From: CAZWRV01 sp964636325
GTDB lineage: Bacteria > Verrucomicrobiota > Lentisphaeria > Victivallales > GWF2-50-93
Direction: 5' to 3'
Length of the DNA stretch: 10,974 nt
NCBI GenBank assembly: GCA_964636325.1
Contig: CAZWRV010000145.1
Coordinates: forward strand, 1 to 10,974
Below, one piece after another: positions 7,379-10,974 of this stretch (position 1 is its first letter; every line of letters starts with the position of its first letter). The notes under the pieces are model-generated. The model saw only the letters and a list, made by a program, of their open reading frames with translations. It was not told the origin of the DNA and searched no databases. Position numbers and translations under genes: made by a program.

Positions 7379-7529
7379 CTACCGCTTTATATTTTCACCC
7401 CAGGTGTCAAGCATGACGTTGAAATTTCGTTCCGCCACGGCCGCATCCTCAGTAGTCTACGGTGGCGCCCGCCTGAAGGCTGTTCGCGCGAGCTCATCGC
7501 CGATGTCTTCAATGCTGTCTTGCCGCTCA
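7379..7529 (-). pseudogene. Possible gene remnant with an in-frame TAG
   Basis: In the frame ending at TAG 7381-7379 the minus strand gives ERQDSIEDIGDELARTAF, a few more residues, a TAG at 7459-7457, then AAVAERNFNVMLDTWGENIK and a final Arg. The peptide after the internal stop has the composition of a real protein end, and the part before it looks plausible. There is no start codon in this frame, and it overlaps the end of the decayed binding-domain gene by three bases. I do not recognise the family. It may be the tail of a lost operon gene, or chance coding in a GC-rich spacer. Confidence 0.3.
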
Positions 7530-8078
7530 TTTCGCCACCTCCATGAAATATACGTCGTCCACCCATACATTTCCATTGCCGTTGCGTTCGCCGGAGATCT
7601 CCAGGTTTATGGAGATGTAGTAACCTTCCGGCTTCGGCTCTATGCGCAGTTCGACCGGCTTCCATCCGTCCGAGGTGCCGGTCATCTTTTCGGAGGCGAC
7701 GCTCCGGCCGCCGGGCAAAGTCACATTAACGCGGAAAGCGTCGGTGCGAAACGGTCGACCACATCGATCAGATAATTGCCATCGACACCTATGAGAAAAT
7801 GGTTGCCCGTTACATTAACGTTCACATTGAAAGGTTTGTCCTGGCTGATATCGCAGTCGGCAGCGGCGAGGAAATTGCCGGGAGCCTTCTAAAGTGCCAC
7901 GCACTTCTCCGCTGAGCGGCGCGGTCTGCCATTCCAAGGGGAAGAAGCGCCAGTTGTCGTCGACGCCGGCAGCGAAATCCCAGGGCGGAATTCCGCCAGC
8001 GTTCAATGTTGCGCTTTCGACTGTGCTGCCGGCCGGCGCATCCGCAGCAGACGATGAATTGATTATTGCGAACCAATT
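7527..8078 (-). pseudogene. Decayed gene for a carbohydrate-binding-like domain
   Basis: Three stretches in alternating frames join into one protein-like sequence. The first (about 8078-7881) includes GGIPPWDFAAGVDDNWRFFP. The second (about 7879-7751) includes DKPFNVNVNVTGNHFLIGVD. The third (about 7751-7527) includes FRVNVTLPGGRSV and ends NVWVDDVYFMEVAK. The shifts are one extra base near a CCC at about 7881 and one missing T in a TTT at about 7750, so the first and third parts share a frame. No start codon or ribosome site is seen, and TAA and TGA lie in frame just upstream. The ending, with a W-V-D-D-V strand after a G-W turn, matches the end of the neighbouring 474-aa protein and the CBM4/9-like jelly-roll pattern. 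Sequencing errors could explain the shifts but not the missing start. Confidence 0.6.
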
Positions 8079-8105
8079 TCAAAATTACGATGACTGCGCA
8101 GCAGT

Positions 8106-9530
8106 TTATGCCTCTTCCAGGCATACATCGTCGAACCATGCGCGGCCAGTTCCGTAGAGCACCAGCTTCGGCATCAGGTATGCCTCGTCGCCGCTGTCGA
8201 GTTCAGCCGTCACCTTTGTCCATCCTTCGCTTCCGCCGACCGCCTGGGAGAAGGCGGCGTCGATGACATTGGCGAAGCCGTATTCGATGGCGCCGAGTTC
8301 CAGGCGTGCAAAGCGCTCAACCTTTTCGGTCTTAATCCAGCCGGAAAGTCGGTAGCGGGTATGGAGCTTGACCCGGCATACGGCGCCCGTGGGAAAGAGT
8401 TCCCGCCGTCCGGTTTCCGATCCTCCCGTGAGCAATATCGACCGCCCGCCCGTACGTCCGGTGCGCGCCCATGCTATGCCTTTGGTCTCCTGATCCTCCG
8501 GCAGGCAGAGGATGGGGCAGTCTTCCGGCTCCCATGGATCGACTTCCTTTTCGAAGGAATTCACCGCGCCCATCCGGAAAGGCAGGGCCGCTGAAACATG
8601 ATGCCATTTCTTCGGCCTTGCCGGATCCTTGGCCCGGCGCAGGAAATCGGCCGCCATATCAGGCATCATGTTCACGAATTCCACCAGCATGTGGAAATGG
8701 AAATAGCCGTCGTCTCCGAGATTGTCCTGCCCTGCGGTATTCCATATGACGTGCTCGTCGAACAGCTGGCTGCATGTTGCAAAGCGAATCGGCACATTGG
8801 TGCTATGGACCAGGACGGCGGGATTGAACGAAGGATGGGCGGCGTAGGCGATCCAGGCGCCATTGTATGGCGCGTTGCGGTGACGCCATGGTCCACCGCC
8901 GTCACGGAATCCGGCGTAGTCCGTGCACTGGAAGAGCGCGTTGGAATGCACGACGCGGCGCAGTTCGCCGTCGGGGTTCTCCCAGAGACTGTGCGTCCAG
9001 CGCCGCTTCTCGGCGCAGGCCTCGAGGGCACCGGCCGTCATCATGTTGAACGGCTCCATACCCTCGGGATCCAGCTTGCGCACCCTGATGTCGCATGTGA
9101 ATCTGTAGCGCGCCCATGCCGGATCATACCATAGGCGTAAAAGCCAGCGACCGGTCTCGCCTTCTGGAGCATCGGCGCTGACGAGTGCCTGCAGCTCGGC
9201 CCCTTTGGTCTTCAACCATTTCCAGGTCTTCCGTTCCGGTACGCCCGCGTCTGTCCATGCCTTAGGCCAGCCGTGCGCGCCGAAGTTGAGACAGGTGTTG
9301 TGCATGGTGTGCAGATCGACGACCTTGCCCGGCGGTTCCGGATTTGCAATTTCCGCAGGCTCGAACGGCGAGAACTTCCAGATGTCCAGCGCCCATGGCA
9401 GGAATAGGGCAATGTCGGTTTCGCCGTCGAAAATGCGCCAGTTGCGGCCTTCGGCCTTGACGCAAAATGACGGTGTGCAGGGACGTTTTTTCGTTTTCCC
9501 GAAGCTTTTAAGAATGGACTCCAGATACAT
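8106..9530 (-). CDS. Hypothetical protein with C-terminal carbohydrate-binding-like domain
   Basis: 474 residues from ATG 9530. I do not recognise residues 1-330. They are rich in aromatic residues and His (WKFSPF, LHTMHNTCLNFGAHGWPKAW, HSLWENPDGELRR, GDDGYFHFHMLVEF), as in many glycan-active beta-sandwich proteins, but no catalytic motif stands out. Residues 340-474 look like a CBM4/9-type jelly roll: YRLSGWIKTEKVERF in mid-domain, then GGSEGWTKVTAELD and a final RAWFDDVCLEEA. There is no signal peptide, which is odd for a carbohydrate-binding protein. It lies 61 bases after the GH172 gene, and the decayed binding-domain gene follows, so it is probably an operon member acting on the same glycan. 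Function unknown. Confidence 0.7.
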   Translation of the reverse strand: MYLESILKSFGKTKKRPCTPSFCVKAEGRNWRIFDGETDIALFLPWALDIWKFSPFEPAEIANPEPPGKVVDLHTMHNTCLNFGAHGWPKAWTDAGVPERKTWKWLKTKGAELQALVSADAPEGETGRWLLRLWYDPAWARYRFTCDIRVRKLDPEGMEPFNMMTAGALEACAEKRRWTHSLWENPDGELRRVVHSNALFQCTDYAGFRDGGGPWRHRNAPYNGAWIAYAAHPSFNPAVLVHSTNVPIRFATCSQLFDEHVIWNTAGQDNLGDDGYFHFHMLVEFVNMMPDMAADFLRRAKDPARPKKWHHVSAALPFRMGAVNSFEKEVDPWEPEDCPILCLPEDQETKGIAWARTGRTGGRSILLTGGSETGRRELFPTGAVCRVKLHTRYRLSGWIKTEKVERFARLELGAIEYGFANVIDAAFSQAVGGSEGWTKVTAELDSGDEAYLMPKLVLYGTGRAWFDDVCLEEA

Positions 9531-9535
9531 TTTAT

Positions 9536-9544
9536 CTTCCTTCT
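9536..9544 (-). promoter_or_regulatory. Ribosome site fixing the start of the 474-aa protein
   Basis: AGAAGGAAG on the minus strand stands five bases before ATG 9530. The open frame can be extended upstream to 9569, but only from a TTG with no ribosome site of its own, so 9530 is taken as the start. Confidence 0.6.
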
Positions 9545-9591
9545 GAATTATCTTGTGATTAAAATACAAAAAAGGGACGGCTCTTCCATCA

Positions 9592-10716
9592 CTAGATCAC
9601 TTCTAGCGCATCGCGGTTTCCGAGCTGCGGGAAAGGAGCGTGCGGCTCGGCCTGGTACCAATACGCCACCGAGCTGATGTCGTCCTGCAACGGGAGATAG
9701 CGTCCTTCGCTGCGCCAGCCGATGGCTTGAATGGTCACACGAAGATCCTGCTCGAAGCGTATCGGATCCATGATATGGAAGCGGTAGAGGATGTGGCGGT
9801 TGCCCGGACGGCTGGCCGGAGGAGGATCTGCGTTGAAGCCGCTGTCTCCGGACGGATAGCCGAGGAACGGTGCGCTGTAGTTGCCTCGGAAGCACCAGGC
9901 GCCGCCGAAGTAGTCCTCTGTCCCGGTGCCGCAGAGCGTAGGGAATTCGCCGTCGCCGTCTATGAAGAACTTTATCTCGCCCTCGCCCCACCAGCCGCTG
10001 TTGTTCTGCTGCCAGAACATGGCTGTTCCGACGTAGTGGCCGCTACCCTTGACGCCGTCGACTATGGTGTAGTCCTCTTTGTAGGGCAGCGGATTGACGC
10101 GCCTGAACTGTGCATGGAAACAGGCCTCGTCGCCGTCGAGCTCGGCCAGGACGTAGTTGATCGTGTAGAAGAACCATTTTACGTCGTCGGGCGAACGGTT
10201 CTCGACGGTCATGCGCGCATGACGGCGGAACGGCATGGGGAAAAAGCAGTTGAATGCGCCGGAGGGATTGACGTTGATCGGCAACGACACGATGTTCGTC
10301 CGCTTGCGGAATCCGTTGCAGAAGAAGTCGCCGAGCGGCACCTCGACGCTCGGACTCTCTTCGCCGTCCCAGTAGACGCGCAGGATGACGTCGCGGTAGA
10401 AGCGGTCTTCGAACGTGATCCAGATGTGCTGGATGCAGCCCGGGCCGTCAACGTCCATGATCGTGGTGGCCGTTCCTGCTGGCAGCTTTATGCAGGGACG
10501 GACCTTCCATTTCCGGCCGAGATCTCGGGCGGCCGCGTTGGGTGCCTCCCACTTCTGTCCGATGCGGAGCACTTCCGACTGCGGAGTTTCGGACTGTTCG
10601 GCCATACCGCCGCAGCCCTTATCCCCATAGACGTTCTCGGCGCTTATAGAACGGTTTTTCGCCTTCGCAAGCTTGGCGATATTTCCCAAGCCCATATTCA
10701 CGCCATTGAATGGCAT
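9592..10716 (-). CDS. GH172 family (DUF2961) glycoside hydrolase
   Basis: A 374-residue protein matching the DUF2961/GH172 double jelly-roll family, which includes difructose-anhydride-forming alpha-fructofuranosidases and D-arabinofuran-acting enzymes. Visible signatures are RSISAEN (22-28), GPGCIQHIWITFEDRFYRDV (91-110), VPLGDFF (126-132), a WWGEGEIKFFIDGD stretch (242-255) and GTGTEDYFGG (263-272). Glu247 and Glu267, about 20 residues apart, fit the acid/base and nucleophile pair described for the family. The length matches the single-domain members. There is no signal peptide. GGAGAAAGGA upstream of ATG 10716 supports the start. It is the first gene of the minus-strand cluster, directly after a repeat-rich spacer. 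Substrate specificity cannot be read from the sequence; a furanoside or related alpha-linked sugar is the family-based guess. Confidence 0.88.
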   Translation of the reverse strand: MPFNGVNMGLGNIAKLAKAKNRSISAENVYGDKGCGGMAEQSETPQSEVLRIGQKWEAPNAAARDLGRKWKVRPCIKLPAGTATTIMDVDGPGCIQHIWITFEDRFYRDVILRVYWDGEESPSVEVPLGDFFCNGFRKRTNIVSLPINVNPSGAFNCFFPMPFRRHARMTVENRSPDDVKWFFYTINYVLAELDGDEACFHAQFRRVNPLPYKEDYTIVDGVKGSGHYVGTAMFWQQNNSGWWGEGEIKFFIDGDGEFPTLCGTGTEDYFGGAWCFRGNYSAPFLGYPSGDSGFNADPPPASRPGNRHILYRFHIMDPIRFEQDLRVTIQAIGWRSEGRYLPLQDDISSVAYWYQAEPHAPFPQLGNRDALEVI

Positions 10717-10780
10717 CGTCTGTTTCCTTTCTCCAGATTGCTCAAGATTTATTCTTCGCTGCTCCTCTGAAACTCGCCTG

Positions 10781-10836
10781 AAGTAACGCAGACATTCCTG
10801 TCTGCGGCATCGCAGGTAGGAATACCTGCGCTACTT
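10781..10836. repeat. Double-hairpin palindromic element (REP-like)
   Basis: Two perfect hairpins, each with an 8-pair stem and 4-base loop, stand four bases apart: 10787-10806 (CGCAGACA arms, loop TTCC) and 10811-10830 (CGCAGGTA arms, loop GGAA). They are flanked by AAGTA (10781-10785) and TACTT (10832-10836). The whole 56 bases also form one imperfect palindrome, so a second fold is possible, and the loops are complementary. This organisation is typical of REP-type intergenic repeats; a transposase partner is not in the window. Confidence 0.65.
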
Positions 10837-10846
10837 TAAGTTTCAC

Positions 10847-10908
10847 ACCGACAAAACTGCGGTCACCGCAGATGGACACACTCCTGAAACTCGAACGCTT
10901 TTGTCGGT
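10847..10908. repeat. Nested inverted repeats
   Basis: ACCGACAAAA (10847-10856) and TTTTGTCGGT (10899-10908) are exact inverted copies 42 bases apart. Immediately inside the left arm is a short hairpin, CTGCGG-TCA-CCGCAG (10857-10871). The right arm is also the first unit of the 12-base-period repeat. The function is unknown. Confidence 0.5.
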
Positions 10909-10930
10909 ATCTTTGTCGCTATCTTTGTCG
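10885..10930 (-). repeat. 12-base-period repeat plus CGAGTTTCA module (right copy)
   Basis: Read on the minus strand: CGACAAAGATAG (10930-10919), CGACAAAGATAC (10918-10907), a partial CGACAAAA (10906-10899), five bases, then CGAGTTTCA (10893-10885). This is the same order of parts as at 2789-2858 on the plus strand, so the two copies face each other across the minus-strand gene cluster. Confidence 0.6.
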
Positions 10931-10940
10931 TCTTCCGGAG

Positions 10941-10959
10941 GGTTGAGCCAAGCTCAACC
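10941..10959. repeat. Perfect hairpin GGTTGAGC-CAA-GCTCAACC
   Basis: Eight perfect base pairs around a 3-base loop, GC-rich, beginning 11 bases after the 12-base repeat. There is no U-run on either side, so it is not a standard terminator. It could be a further part of the composite intergenic repeat or a weak transcription barrier from a gene to the right of the window. Confidence 0.5.
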
Positions 10960-10974
10960 GCGGCGGAGCACGGC

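Larger units (their letters stand above)
10717..10974. other. Gene-free, palindrome-rich spacer upstream of the cluster
   Basis: No credible gene is seen. The stretch holds the GH172 ribosome site, three palindromic structures and a 12-base-period repeat (listed separately), and two direct copies of TGAAACTCG at 10768-10776 and 10885-10893, each preceded by CTCCT. No convincing -35/-10 pair was found for the minus-strand cluster, although the promoter should lie here or further right. Confidence 0.6.

Noticed and set aside
7387..7665. A 92-codon minus-strand frame overlapping the decayed binding-domain gene
   Set aside because: It cuts across the real frame of the binding domain and gives an Arg/Ser-rich sequence without motif; its ATG at 7528 has no convincing ribosome site.
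9531..9569. Upstream extension of the 474-aa protein by 13 residues
   Set aside because: The extension begins with TTG and lacks a ribosome site, while ATG 9530 has AGAAGGAAG at good spacing.
9640..10770. A 376-codon open frame on the plus strand opposite the GH172 gene
   Set aside because: It is antisense to a gene with clear family motifs and a good ribosome site; its translation has no recognisable motif. GC-rich coding DNA often leaves such frames open.

Overview
This window is a carbohydrate-catabolism locus. The genes are moderately GC-rich and the control regions AT-rich. The gene mix suggests an anaerobic glycan degrader of the PVC group, most likely Lentisphaerota (Victivallis-like) or a close relative: a GNAT-like acyltransferase of the DUF5596 type, a BNR-repeat sialidase-like protein, a large heparinase II/III-like protein, an acetyl-xylan-esterase-like hydrolase, a GH172 (DUF2961) enzyme, and intergenic palindromes with 12-nt-period repeats. 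That placement is an inference from gene content; no taxonomic marker gene is present. None of the proteins has an obvious signal peptide or membrane segment, so the visible chemistry looks cytoplasmic, acting on imported oligosaccharides.

Layout. From 40 to 210 (-) lies what looks like the last ~56 codons of a DUF72 gene, in the same frame as the acyltransferase (211-1449, -) but separated from it by a TGA. Between that gene and the divergent sialidase-like gene (1699-2721, +) is a 230-250 bp AT-rich control region. It carries two copies of an unusual inverted-repeat element built on the 13-mer TATACTC(C/A)TTTAG; a further exact copy of the 13-mer lies at 40-52. A strong hairpin (2727-2767) and a 12-nt-period repeat (2789-2858) separate the sialidase-like gene from the convergent minus-strand cluster.

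The minus-strand cluster reads, in transcription order, GH172 (10716-9592), a 474-aa protein with a C-terminal carbohydrate-binding-like domain (9530-8106), a decayed gene for another such domain (8078-7527), a short possible remnant with an in-frame TAG (7529-7379), an esterase (7345-6320), and a 1137-aa heparinase-like/HEAT-repeat protein (6281-2868). The head of the cluster (10717-10974) has no gene and is packed with palindromes and the same 12-nt repeat in opposite orientation.

How they may work together: the esterase would strip acyl groups, the heparinase-fold enzyme would cleave a uronate-containing chain, and GH172 and the sialidase-like protein would remove side-chain sugars. The substrate cannot be named from sequence. 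The least explained features are the four-armed inverted-repeat region, the shared repeat module at both ends of the cluster, the decayed binding-domain gene, and the lyase-HEAT fusion. I see no phage, CRISPR, IS transposase, tRNA or rRNA signal.
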